A stretch of DNA of 64,000 bases. It comes from Stercorarius parasiticus (Eukaryota > Chordata > Aves > Charadriiformes > Stercorariidae). This document shows positions 52,694 through 63,933 of this stretch, piece after piece. Under the pieces are notes generated by a model. That model did not search any database. It worked only from the letters and a program-made list of their open reading frames with translations, and was not told where the DNA came from. The stretch is taken from the NCBI GenBank assembly GCA_013396915.1, contig VWZL01003483.1:514205-578204 (forward strand), written 5' to 3'. The position numbers and the translations under genes were made by a program. Every line of letters starts with the position of its first letter. Position 1 is the stretch's first letter.

Positions 52694-52728
52694 ATGAAAA
52701 CTGTTTCAAGTTTTCATTTTGAAATGAG
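52694..52728. repeat. Overlapping small inverted repeats, possible transposon relic
   Basis: ATGAAAAC (52694-52701) pairs with GTTTTCAT (52710-52717), and TCATTTTGAAATGA (52715-52728) forms a second hairpin. Related GAAA/TTTC words continue to about 52830. The pattern is reminiscent of old hairpin-rich DNA transposon relics in amniotes but cannot be named. Confidence 0.3.
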
Positions 52729-54889
52729 GGGTTTGTTTCCGTTTTTAACTTTGAAAATATAGAAGAAAACGTCTGAAAGTTGAAATCAAATTAATTGCTT
52801 TGGAAAAACAATCTTGATGGAACATTTCAACATTGAATCTAAAACAATCACAGTCATTTGTCATATTTGGACTTTCATCCTCTTCATCGCGTAATTAAGC
52901 AAGTACACTCCCTGAGTGTTTGGATTAAAATAATTTTGCAATCAATGGATTAAAATGTAAACCTGGACACACAGGTTTACAACAGCACCTTCATCACTTG
53001 AAAAGCAAACTTGTATTGCTGCAGGATTTGATTCATCTAGCAAGACAGGGAGGAAAAAAATTGTCCTGAACTTGCAGATGTTTTTTCCCGTAGGAGTAAT
53101 GCTTCTTACGTAAATAATCACTTTATTCTGTAAGTGCATACGCTTCCATTCCACAAATTGGCTTCACCTCTTCTGCCCTTTTCTCTGGTGCAAGCCTCTG
53201 CTAAATCTCGCAAGCCTCATCATTCTGTTTTTAAATATCAGAGCTATAAACATCCAGGGCAGAGTTATGTAGGAACCTCATTGTTTTAAGGTAACATCTT
53301 GAAACCTCAAAGTCAGTGTGAAATAAAGATCTTGGTTGGATAGCACTATGAATGACAGATGTAGCTTATCAGTTACATGGAAGAAATACAGCTTTTTGAC
53401 ATTGTCTTCTGTGGTCAGGTAATGAGTGAGGAACAAAAGACAGACAATAAACAACAGAAGTGATGGAGTAGTCTGGTAAATAAATTCCTTTGCTGCAATA
53501 CAAATATTTTCCAGTTGTGTCAAACATGCAGTAAGTATGTGGTTGGTTGCTATACCCCTGTAGGTGAAAAACAGCGTTTACAGCACTGAGCAGCTTTGGC
53601 ACTAAAATTCATGATCAGTGAACAGAGCGGCAGGGACAGTCAGTGCGTGCTCTGGGCGGCTGCGGTCTGGAGAATGCCCAGGTCCCCCCACATAACTTCA
53701 CAGAAAGAACAGGGTATATCCAGAAATGACACCAATGGAAGGAGGATCAGAATCTCCCCCTAAATCTTTGTCTGTTCATAAATTGTCACCGTCAATTTTC
53801 AGCAACTCTGACTGTGTTCTGGGCTGCAGCTGATTTATTTTTTTCTCCCTCTTCTTTGCTGTCTTTCATGATACATGTGCCTGTCTCATGAATATGATTT
53901 ATTGTTTCTCTTTTCAAGCTGAAGCGGTTGGAGGAAGGGTACGGCACTCACTCCTGAGGGAAGATCAGTTAGTAACTCACCTGAGGAAAGTTTGTTCTAG
54001 GCAGTTAGCGATTAGCTCTTGTGCTTAGAACTTGAAGGTGTATATTTCTCAGGTAATTATGTCTTAGGGAGTATATTGTGATATATTCCAACTGTGAGTA
54101 TCAAAGTTAGTGCCTTTTACAATTTTCTAGCCTCTTGTTTCAGGAATACTTCATCAGTGAATTTCACAGGTTAATTACCTGTTGTTTAACAAAACGCCAG
54201 TTTTCATTGTCTCCTCAAACTGTGCTCATTTTCACAGTATCTCATTGTGAGGTAGGCATCTATTACATCGTCTTTGTTTTCAGCTCTCAAAATAGCATAA
54301 TTTCCATATCTTCTATATGGAAATCTTCCAGTTTCTGTAAGGATTACTCCTTTTTCCTAAGCTTCTTTTTGTTTGTTTGCTTCTGCTTATGGAAATATTT
54401 TATGTGCAGCAATTAAAGCTACTCACAGAGCTCAATGTGAAGCTACGTATTACTGCAGGGATTGCTCCTATGGATGGGCCCGCTTTTTGTCTAGCTCAGC
54501 TTTTTGTCTCTGACAGATGCCACTGGTAAGTATTTCAAAGGGAAGTGCACCACAGCCCTCCGTAAGGAAATAATGAACCTAACACAGAAGGTCTTCTGCT
54601 ATCATGTGCCAAGAAAAATGAGACTCGGTATGGCTCCTTATTTTTACCCAGTCTAAAGCAGCTGTTGGGATTTTTGTTGTAAGTCTAAATATCTAAACCT
54701 TCCTGATATCCTGCTATTCTTATAGGCTCCATGATGTCTTGAAACAATGAGTTTCACTTCAGGTTAATCAAGTACTCTAGGAAAAAATGTTTGCCTTTAT
54801 CAATTTTTTATGCGTTGTCTTCAATTTCACTTAATGTCCAGGAACATGGCTTTATTTCCCTTTTTCTACCATTCATTATTTTCTAAGCC

Positions 54890-55070
54890 TCTGTAATGTC
54901 TTCCCTTATTCATCTGTTGTCTAAAGCAAACAATTCCAACTGTCTCAGTCGCTTCTCCTTGATTGGTGTGCTTTTTAGTATTTTTATTTCATTTTTGTAC
55001 CTGTCCTAATTTTTGAAATGTACTTTTTAAAGATGAGAATTCCAGGCATAATCCTGATCTGTAGGTTGGC
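54890..55070 (-). repeat. Possible degraded CR1/L2-type LINE relic
   Basis: The order CAATTCCAACTGTCTCAGTC, then CTTCTCCTTGAT, CCTGTCCTAATTTTTGAAAT, and AAGATGAGAATTCCAGGCAT follows the layout of the antisense 3' region of CR1/L2 elements (tail words such as CCAACTCTTTCAG and GATGTGGTGCCCAGAACTG), but with heavy divergence. This is a comparison from memory and is low confidence. Confidence 0.3.
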
Positions 55071-55939
55071 AATAGGATATTATTTGTATAATTCTGATTC
55101 TTTTGACTATTTTTACGTTTTTCATTTCATTTTCTCTGGTGATCCCACGTGTACTGGAAAGATTTCAGGGGGGTGTTCCCACAACAGCTCCCACAAATAC
55201 CTCATCACTTATCTGAGCATCCTGGAGTGCTTCAGTTGGCATTTGTCACTACTGTGCTTTCTTTCTTATGTTCCAAGGAAGGGGCAAACTGTGTATTTTG
55301 AAAGCATTTTAGCGGGGTTTATTTTTGTTTTTTAAATGATCACATATGTGTATTTGTCAAATACAGGTGAAAGGCAGACATTGGGAGTGAAGCGTGGTTA
55401 ATGCAATAGTGATCTGCTCCTTTTGAAACTAAATCGTCTGAAAAGAAGCCCGTGTTTCTTCCTGCAGAGAGGTTTAAATTATGGCAGTTGCTATACGGCT
55501 TAAGCTATTAAATAATAATCTTTTCAGGAATTGATCTTGAGATGCTTCAGTACTGAGACTTAGTCTCTGCATTTTAAGACACTTTTAAGTCTCTTTTTCC
55601 AGCACGCTGCCCAAACCTGAATTTATCTAACAGTTGTGGCTGATTGTCATGTGTGAAAATGCAGTTTGTCGCCAGCTACTGGAAAACAGATGATCTCCCA
55701 AGTCAGAGGCTGCTTCCGTAACTGGTAGCTTTTCATCATTCGGAGAAACTATATCAAACTTTTTCTCACATTTAAGACCTTTGTAAATGAAGATGTAGAA
55801 AAAGCATGATGATCACTAGAAAAAGTCTAGGCTATGCTTAGCTTTTACTCCTGTTGAAGCAGCTTTTTACATGAAATTAAAGCTGAAAAATAGGAGTCCA
55901 GATGGCTAATCTTTTTTCTCTTTCTTTTTGGGTCCCCAG

Positions 55940-56015
55940 ATCTAAACGTCCAGTGCCAGTTTCAACCACAGCACCTAGAATTGACTCTCCCAGGGCTGTA
56001 ATTCCTCACCAGAAG
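55940..56015 (+). CDS. LDB3: LDB3 third coding exon: Pro/Ser/Thr linker after the PDZ
   Basis: The first base completes codon 82 and the remaining 75 bases encode residues 83-107. Acceptor GGTCCCCAG, donor CAGAAG/GTATGT, phase 0 at the end. The peptide runs SKRPVPVSTTAPRIDSPRAV and ends IPHQK, which closely matches the mammalian linker (RPIPISTTAP...VIPHQK). The exon ends at residue 107, the branch point from which LDB3 transcripts continue either into the cardiac-type exon or the skeletal-type exons. The linker is probably disordered, with several Ser/Thr-Pro sites. Confidence 0.95.
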
Positions 56016-57280
56016 GTATGTGACACATTTCTCCTCAGCCAAAGTTAATATCATTTTTATCTACCACAGCGAAGGTAAATACCTACTATAGGAAATAACT
56101 TTTGCCCACCCCAGATAAGTAAAGACTGAATGAATGCACAAGCAGCGAAACTGACACAGTGCAGTGTATCAATGATCCGTATGTTGCTAATTTCTGATTA
56201 GCAGAACCAAAGCATCCAGCTGTCCTCTGATGTGATCTGCTCTAACCCATTCTGAGCAGCTTGTTTTCATCTAGGCTGCAAGAGGCCACCAAAGCTTCTC
56301 AAAATATACATTTGCTCTTGTAGATTGTAGAATCTTGGGTTTCCCCAAGAGGCACCGCTAGACTGTGCCTCAGTGTATCCAAATCCTGACTACAACTGAA
56401 AAGACACTGATTTGGAAAGAGGACATTAGGGCATTTGAAAGATTGCATCTTATTGCATTCTTGTCACATTATTCAAAAGACATGAGAATAAAAAATGCAG
56501 AGGATAACAGCAAGTGGCAGAGGAAATGGATGGCTTGGTTAGTGTTGTCAAAGCTCGTCATCTTCCATAAAATAAATGTACCTATTAGAATAAAGAGCAT
56601 TCATTGACTGTACCTGGCAACTCATCATCTGTATCTTTGGAGACACTGAGGAGCAAGGATACCTTGAAGATGGTATATATTCTTAGGCTCAAGCACTGGG
56701 TAGGACACTTCTGCTGCTGATGCATTTAATTAGACAAATGGAGAGGAGGTAAAATCTCCATTGCTGCAACTTTACCCCTTCTGTCAGTGCCAGTTTCATC
56801 CCTAGCATGAGTATAAATAAGAAACGCTGAAGATCAAAATACATGGGGAATTAGGTCATATTCTACTGTTTTTGGCAGTTCTGACTTCCATAGATCAATT
56901 TTAAGTAGTTTTTATAAACAACATGCTTTCAAAATTCAGAGCTCAGAAGGAAACATCATCCCTGTAACCACTGCAAATATGTTCGAACTAACAGAAGACA
57001 ATGCATTTGGAGAGAATAATTTGATTCCATTTTATTTTGTCAAATTTGAAATCAACTTGTGTGGCCGTTTATTAATTGAGACAGAAATAATGTTATTTTG
57101 CTCCGCATCTTGTAAACTTTTTGGCAAGGGAAGATGAAATTAAGAATTTATCTTGCTAAGAGTTGTCTCTGCTTATATCGTGATTTCATAAAAGTTATCT
57201 TGGAGAAAGTTGTTGGAAGAATCACCAAACAGTACTGTGAAATTCCTACAACAAAAATGATGGATCATTCTTCTTGTTAG

Positions 57281-57302
57281 GCTGGTGTTCAACTACACCA
57301 GC
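57281..57302. repeat. 8-bp stem hairpin GCTGGTGT/ACACCAGC
   Basis: A perfect eight-base inverted pair with loop TCAACT. The GCTGGTGT core matches the left arm of the relic at 22336, so both may descend from the same old palindromic repeat family, but the copy is too short to be sure. Confidence 0.4.
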
Positions 57303-58124
57303 AAAGTAATAGGGACAGGAAGGAGAAGAGAGTACTTATGTTATCTCAAGAACTACACAGAATGCTGTTAGGTTTCAAGGCAGCAAGTAGACTTCAGAGT
57401 TATGTCTCTTCAGAGTTAATTCACCAACACAAGTCTTATAACTATCTTTTGGGACCCTCATTAGCACCCGTGCAGGTATGACAAATTTGCCTACTTCCAC
57501 CACGTAAAAGCTTTTATTTTCATGACCGTATTAGGTACATTTCTTCCCTGCAAGTGCCAATTTTAAAATTGCTGCCATAGGTATTCAAAGCTGTTTACCA
57601 CACAAAACATTTTTCTCCCTTGAATATCTACCCTATAGAAAGCTAACTCCACGCACTGTAGGTTTTTTTAAAAAGTCCTAAAAGTGCCTTTAGCATGAAA
57701 ACTGTAAGGTCCCTTTACGTTTCCTATATTAACCCTTCAGAGAGAGATGAGGATCAAAGGACTCAACCCTTTTTCAGGAGCATGTTGTCTCACACTTAAG
57801 CATTCTGTGCATCAGTGCTTAGGAAAGGTTTATAGGAGCTGTTGGAGGCAGCCTATTCTGAATGGGCTACAGGCAATATTTGCAGCTGGAAAAGAGATGT
57901 ACTGGAGCCTTTCTGGAGGAAAAGGGTGGCAACTAGGAGAAGGTATGGTAGGAAACGGTATCTAGCAGTATTCAGCAAGGTCTTCTTAGGTGTAGGGTCT
58001 TTGGCCCAGGGGGAAGGAGGTAGCAGTAGAGTGCTGGAGTGGGAGGCCCTTGCAGGTCAAGAGGAGTGACATTTGTGTCACTAGTATACATTAGTAGACA
58101 ACAGTAATTTTTAAGTGAAGACCA

Positions 58125-58247
58125 CCAGGCTGGATGGGGCTTTTAGCAACCTGGTCTGGTGGAAGGTGTCCCTGCCCATGGCATGGGTCTTGGAACTAGA
58201 TGATCTTTAATGTCTCTTCCAACTCTAACCATTCTATGATTCTATGA
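58125..58247 (+). mobile_element. CR1 LINE 3' tail, 5'-truncated, plus strand
   Basis: CCAGGCTGGATGGGGCTTTT, AGCAACCTGGTCTGGTGGAA and GGAACTAGATGATCTTTAAT are in the order of the bird CR1 3' UTR, and the copy ends with two perfect ATTCTATG octamers (58231-58246). Only about 120 bases remain and there is no coding capacity. It is inserted in sense with LDB3. Confidence 0.95.
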
Positions 58248-61200
58248 AAAATTCTTCTCTGAGGATGGTTTGGAAGGGAATGAAGGCATTGAACCATTGG
58301 AGAAGCCTTAAAATCCAGAATAAAAAGTCTTTACTGATACAGTGGTATGGGGATGTTGCAATAAGGTATGTTACAGTAAATATACTTTAAAAATTGAGGT
58401 TTCTTTGCTTGTCCCTTTATTATTTCGAGTAACAGGATCACTGTAGAAATGAAGAATTCCATGACACACAGGCAGAAGCTGTCACCTCCACATCACTGCA
58501 TGACAGTGTTTAGACTCTGATGGTTCACGTGAAATGAATTCAATTGCATTTCAATAAACAGCAAAAAACCTACATTACAAGACAGTCACGACAGTCTTGT
58601 CCTCAAACATCGAGAGAAGTTTTTCTCACCTTTCTCTGAGTCAAGGTTAAGGCATGGCAATGTTAGCTAAAAGATCTGCATGCGCAAGTTCAGTGTCTAG
58701 TTTAAACCATAAATTCTCTTGTACATTATTGCTGATCTGATTGCAGCTTCCACTAATTTTCAAGCATGTATTTCTTCTTTGACTGCTATGGTCATGGGTT
58801 TTTTGTGTTTTAGAAAAATAAGCATACATTCTTTTACAAAGATGTAAGGAAGGTATAAAAATGCCAGAGTTCTTCATGATGATAGAAATTTTTCTACATT
58901 CCGCAAGTACCATACATTCTCTGCTTACTTTCTTGAGCTGATCAATGTTATGGATGATATAGGTTCTGCAACCATAAGTATAGCATCAACTGAGCTGTAG
59001 GGCTATTATTGGAAATAAAAGTGTCAGTGATTTACAGTTTCACTGTTTCTTTATCTGACATTAATCTCAAACTTGAAACAATTTTCATTTAGTTTAGTCG
59101 AATCTTTTTGATTTAGTCAAAAGATTTAGTCAAGTCATTTGGACAGGTGTGCCCTAGCTGAGAGAAAGGGCATAACTAATGCTGAAAGCATTCAAATGAC
59201 AAGAAGAGTAAGCCTGAGTCCAAGGATTGAAACTAAGCCATCAGCAGTCAGTGGGTTCCTGAAGCTTTTTGGGGGATCACAACAGAGGTGAAGATTCAGC
59301 TCAGTGCAGTTCAAAACGTTCAAGCTGAAGCTTTAAGACTAAGCATACCTTTAACATTTGTCCCTTTGCATAAAGGTATTAAGGCAGCCTCTTTAATTTT
59401 AATAATATGACTGTGTTGTCCCGTTTATGAAACAGTACTGAACACTTATTTCAGAGTCCCACTGAGGAAATCGTAATGCTTATGATTTTTTTCCTGTCAA
59501 ATTTGGGAAATATGTGGCTGAGAGAAAATAGATGAAGAAATGACTGACTTTCTAAGTAAAGCATAGGATAGAAGAGCTGTCTAAGCAAAAAGCTGTTTGT
59601 TGGATATCTTTGAGCAGAGTCATTTAATGCCATGGTGCCTCCATTTCCTTCTTTCTATAAAAAGTTTAAAGAAACAGCTGCTTCTTGGGCATGTTGGGAG
59701 GTCAAATTCATTAGTATAGTGTTGAAATTGTTCTCCCAGAAGTGCAGAAGGTGAATAAAGACGATTTGCTTCTCACTTTTCTGATACATAAGGAGGAGCA
59801 TTTGCCTTTCATAGAAATTGAATATTTATAAAGAAAAGAATAATAATATTTCAGAGTGGAAATTGAGCTGATTCGTAGCTTCCTTACATTCCCCGATGTT
59901 TGAGACTCCTCTGCATTTATCAGCTTTAAGCTCATTCACTGACCGTACACTGGGAAATTAAAATGCGATTTTCCCCTCGTAGTTGCAGGATTGTTGCAGG
60001 ATCTCATCTTTCTGGAGGGAAGCAGCCCATTGCTCAGTGTCAGAGCCTCCTCTTCTGGTCGGCTGAAGGGTAGCATCAGACTTGCGTAGTTTGAAACATT
60101 TTCTTGCTTTTCCAGCACAGAGACTGTGAGGCAGAATGGGATGAGAGAGATAGGAAACAGGGGAGCATTTGTTACTGTTGGCTGCATTTCATGTGATGTA
60201 ATGCTAAGAGACGTGCTGCTGCTCAGTATCAGAAATCTGACCTTCACATTCAGAAATGGTTTCAGAAATGCTGCATTGATCTGGTTTTCCCACTGAACCA
60301 GAGGAAAAAAAAAATCTGAAATATCCTACTGGGAATGAACTGAATGAGGGTTTCTTTGTCAATCACAAAAGGAAAGAGCTAAATAAGCTGATTATTGGGC
60401 AGTAATTCTTTAGAAGTTACACAGCTGCTTTCTTAGACACTTCCTGTTTCATCCTTTTCCCCACAAACAGGGAAAACACCTACCTTAAAACTACCACGAA
60501 TATTAACTTAAAATGGAGAATGCTAACCTGGCACTGATGGGGTCCTGGGAATCCTAGTGCTGAGTTACCAGCATGCTAGTATTCCAGCTAGAAATTGTTT
60601 GCGGATTGAAACCAAAACTCCATTCATGTCATAAAGGTGAGCAAAATCATCAACCATCATTTTTGATGGCGGTCCTATAATTTTCCCTTTTTCTACTCTT
60701 AGCGTCCAGTAACACCAAAACTATGAAAATGCATTAGGATTAAGGCAATATTGGCATTTCTCTCATTAGTAGTTGAAACTGACACTTTATAATCAGATCT
60801 CCTTGCATGTCCTTTTATTATGGGGTTTAGAAAGGAAACCCACAGTTAACTTGGATATAAAGCCACAGAGTTTTCAGGACAACAAACAAATATAACTCTG
60901 GCATATTCTTTTTCTTCTCTATTGCCTCCATATTTTTTTTTAATATTTGTTTTGTCCCCCTCTGGTAGCATGTAAAATGCATTTGCACAAGTGGTGATAA
61001 TTTAAGAACGTGGCCTTGTGCGTTTGTGCCCCTCTTACGTTTTTAGAGAGAATCCCTGTTTGCTGTTTATTTAATGGTAGTTGGAAGCTTGCAGTTGGCC
61101 TCTTAAAGGTTGGTTCTTTGCTGTTTTCTATGTCAGGGTATGTTATGACTGAAGTATATTATTCAAATGTATTTATTTAAAAAGGCAGAGTCTCAAAAAC

Positions 61201-63461
61201 GCTTTTAGGATTATTTCTACAGCCTCAGGCAGCTATTAATACCAGTTAAAATCACTTCCTGTTTACTACTAAGAAAAATGTCCTCAGTTCATTTTATCTG
61301 CCTTACATTTTTGATTCAAAATGTATTTAATGTTATGATTAATTATATCCTTAAATCTTCAGGGGGTTTTTTTGCAATTAATTTTAATTAGTCAAGCTAT
61401 AATATCTCAATTTTTCAAATGTAATCTCCCTAAACTTAAATATACAATGTAGAAATGTCCAAGAGGAGAGTATAAAATATTTATCTTTCTAGTGAACCTT
61501 AGTAAATGACATTAATGATAACCAATACTAGCAAAAGTAGAAAATCAGAGGCCAAATTATTCTCAGGCTTATGTTTCATGCAAGGCTACGGGAGAGATGT
61601 GTGTAAGATGTTAAAGATGGCAACTGAAGCAGTGCCAGCCCAAATGAAGCACAATGTCACTACAGGCCACCACCTTGTCTTGTATGGGCTTTCATTGAGG
61701 GCAGATTGTGGGATCCATCCCTTCTTCAGGATAATGTCCCCTGCCTGTCCCTGTCCCCCAGAGCTGGACCACAGCATGCTGCCAGCATTACTGGTGGGCC
61801 TCTTAATTGTGAGCATCACGGCATCTGGGTACCGGTTATGGCTGCAGTGAATCTAGGTCCAAAGGGAGAGGCTAAAGTGATCCTTCTCCTGTAGCAAAAG
61901 CCATGTACCCTAAGTTAGGCTGGAGCCAGGAGCTTCTGAGATAAGCTACAAATTGATATTATGGCTCTAGAGAAATCACTAAATTGCCAAACACTCAAAT
62001 AGTTTGCTGGGTACCTCAGCTATAGATTTTTTTTTTTTTTTATCCAAAGCACATAATTACAGACAAACAGAAGTGAAGAATAAAACAGCTTTTGAAACTA
62101 TATAATTCATTATTTTAAAATATGTGCTGATGAATTCCAGCACTCAGGATGTGAGGTTCAAAAGGCAAACATTAAAGAGATGTTAAAAATGATCAATATT
62201 CGAATCTTGCTATTCAAGTTCCAATCACTGAGCCTTTAGAAGTTAAAGAATAAGAAAACTGAGAGTAAAGGTATAAAATGCCCTCCTGAAAGTGAAATTT
62301 GTATTCCTCTCTGATAAAATTGTCCAGACTGCAGGTAGGCAGCCTTCCAAAAAGTATAGAGCTGTAGGCGCTCCACGCTGCCAGTAGCTGGAAGGGAAAG
62401 AGGCAATTTAACCCCAAGGGTGCTCCGTGCTTCCCGCAAAGCGCTGAGTGCCCTTCAGTCCCAGGGATTTAGGTGGTGTTGCACCAGAATGAGTGTGAAA
62501 CAGTGATAGGGTGCTTTAGGCAACATGAGCACACAAGTTTTACATGAAACTTCCTCAGAACTCGTGTGATAACTAATTTCCTGCATTGTGGTGCTGAAAA
62601 ATCAGTAATTTTTTTTTTTTTATATTACCCTTTATTTTGGTTTCACTGAGCCACATTAATAGCAAATCATTTATGAAACCGAAGCATAGTTGTGCATTTT
62701 TCCAGGATGAGGTTTTGGTAGAATGTTTGTAATTTGAGCACCAGCACAGACTTCTCTGGGTATAGCTATTGTAAGAGAGATTCCTGTGATTTGGACTAAG
62801 ACAATACATCCTGCTGTCCTAGTTACGAGCATTATCTGTGACATGACTGTAAGATCATACACTCATCATCTACATAATCATGCGCACATTCCTTCCAGTG
62901 GAAATTATGCAGGAAATGATGAGAATAGAAGCATCCTCTCTGTTGAGCAGTACCTGTTCTTGTCTCCTCTTGGTCTATCTGCTAACCATTCTGCATGGCC
63001 TAATTAGCATGAACCAGAGCCTGTGGAAGCAATGCAATGTGTGGGCTTCAATAACCTCAAGTGTACTCATGGGAAATAGAATGGTGTGGTTTAGAATCAT
63101 TATTTTTATAATAATGGCATTGACTTTTATGTTCGTATACTCTCTCAAATGATTCTGACCTCAAGACATTTTTTTAAAGATTTCTTAATTATCCTAGAAG
63201 TTAACAGACAGTGTTGTCTCTGTAAAATTATTGCTATGAGGTTAACTAGTAGCAAATGCTCTTTTAATGTTAAGCTTTATTTGCTGATTTCAACTAAAAC
63301 TCAGTAAAAAAATGCTTGAGTATGTTTTGCTTCCCTTATTTTGAAATAATGCATTTCTTTGTTGAAAATTTTCCCTGAAAGGTTGGATGCTTTGGCCCCA
63401 ATCTACTTATTGCAAGTTTATCAATATGTTTAGAAAGCAGAAATTTCAGATATGTTATTTT

Positions 63462-63526
63462 TGCATGTGTTCTATGATTGGTCTTTTCTTTTTTTCTTTT
63501 CTTGGCCTGCATGTTTGCTACTACAG
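63462..63526 (+). promoter_or_regulatory. Candidate splicing control region before the cardiac-type exon
   Basis: Two TGCATG words (63462-63467 and 63508-63513), the RNA target of RBFOX proteins, and four TCTT words (63482-63485, 63487-63490, 63495-63498, 63500-63503), the core bound by RBM20 and also by PTB-type proteins, lie within 65 bases of the acceptor. A TGCT (MBNL-type YGCY) lies between the second TGCATG and the AG. Established knowledge: LDB3 is a splicing target in heart and muscle of RBM20, RBFOX and MBNL proteins. The motifs are seen; their use here is inferred. Confidence 0.45.
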
Positions 63527-63933
63527 GAACCTGCTTGGGAAATCAATGGCAACAGAACAACCTTCAGTCCTCTAACTAACACGGCGACTGGGCCTATGAG
63601 TAGTATTTTAGAAACCAATGGAACGTTTTCAGGCTACCTCAACAAGCAAGAGATCAGCTTTTCAAATAGCTCTTCCTACTTAAAGACTACCACAGTTAGA
63701 TCTTCCATGTCCTCTCAGTCTGTGATTCCCGACATTTCACCTGCAAAGAGTAACCTAGGTTCCAAAGTAAGCCCTGTATTGACTGATGGCAATAGCCCTT
63801 TACAGCAGCTGAGCCCTGCAAGGCAGTATAACAACCCCATTGGCCTTTACTCAGCAGAGACTCTAAGGGAAATGGCTGAGATGCATAAATTAAGTCTCAA
63901 CCGAAGGGCTTCGGAAGGCGGACTTCCTAGAGG
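63527..63933 (+). CDS. LDB3: LDB3 fourth coding exon: cardiac-type alternative exon with ZM motif
   Basis: Residues 108-242 plus two bases of codon 243. Acceptor CTACTACAG, donor AGAGG/GTAGGT, phase 2 at the end. It begins EPAWEINGN (mammalian DPALDTNGS) and ends GGLP, with the ZM core RQYNNPIGLYSAETLREM starting at about residue 206. The section between (about 117-200) is rich in Ser, Thr and Asn and shows little likeness to the mammalian Pro/Ala-rich stretch as I remember it. The exon is about 14 codons longer than the human one by the same memory-based comparison. The ATG at 63452 that opens the same frame is intronic and is not the start. Family knowledge: the ZM motif binds the alpha-actinin rod and targets the protein to the Z-disc. 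Confidence 0.93.

Larger units (their letters stand above)
40118..55939 (+). other. LDB3 intron after the PDZ domain (about 15.8 kb)
   Basis: Begins GTATGT and ends GGTCCCCAG. It is non-coding, AT-rich sequence containing a minus-strand CR1 tail (43077-43396), a CpG-richer exon-like patch (48318-48501), a single n at 47716 next to a T-run, small inverted repeats (44293-44313, 47464-47477, 52694-52728) and a possible degraded LINE relic near 54890-55070. I see nothing nameable in the rest. Confidence 0.9.
56016..63526 (+). other. LDB3 intron before the cardiac-type exon (about 7.5 kb)
   Basis: Begins GTATGT and ends CTACTACAG. I searched it for the skeletal-type ZM exon (a QYNTPISMYS-like coding stretch) and did not find one, consistent with that exon lying downstream. 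It contains a CR1 tail (58125-58247), a small GCTGGTGT/ACACCAGC hairpin (57281-57302) and T-runs near 62024 and 62610. Its last 70 bases carry splicing-factor motifs, described separately. Nothing else is recognised. Confidence 0.88.

Noticed and set aside
61740..61850. Acceptor-like CTGTCCCCCAG followed by a moderately GC-rich open stretch
   Set aside because: Spliced from the phase 0 linker exon, the frame reaches a stop after about 14 codons, and it does not resemble any LDB3 segment.
63452..63526. An ATG at 63452 opening a 161-codon frame that runs into the exon at 63527
   Set aside because: The 25 codons before 63527 are the polypyrimidine tract and acceptor of the intron; LDB3 homology begins exactly at the splice site.
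56016..63526. Possible skeletal-type ZM exon before the cardiac-type exon
   Set aside because: No QYNTPISMYS-like coding sequence was found; in mammals that exon lies downstream, outside this window.
7005..63933. PDLIM5 or PDLIM3 as the identity of the gene
   Set aside because: The start of PDLIM5 and the PDZ of PDLIM3 differ from this protein, and the linker (RPVPVSTTAP, VIPHQK) and RQYNNPIGLYS exon match LDB3.
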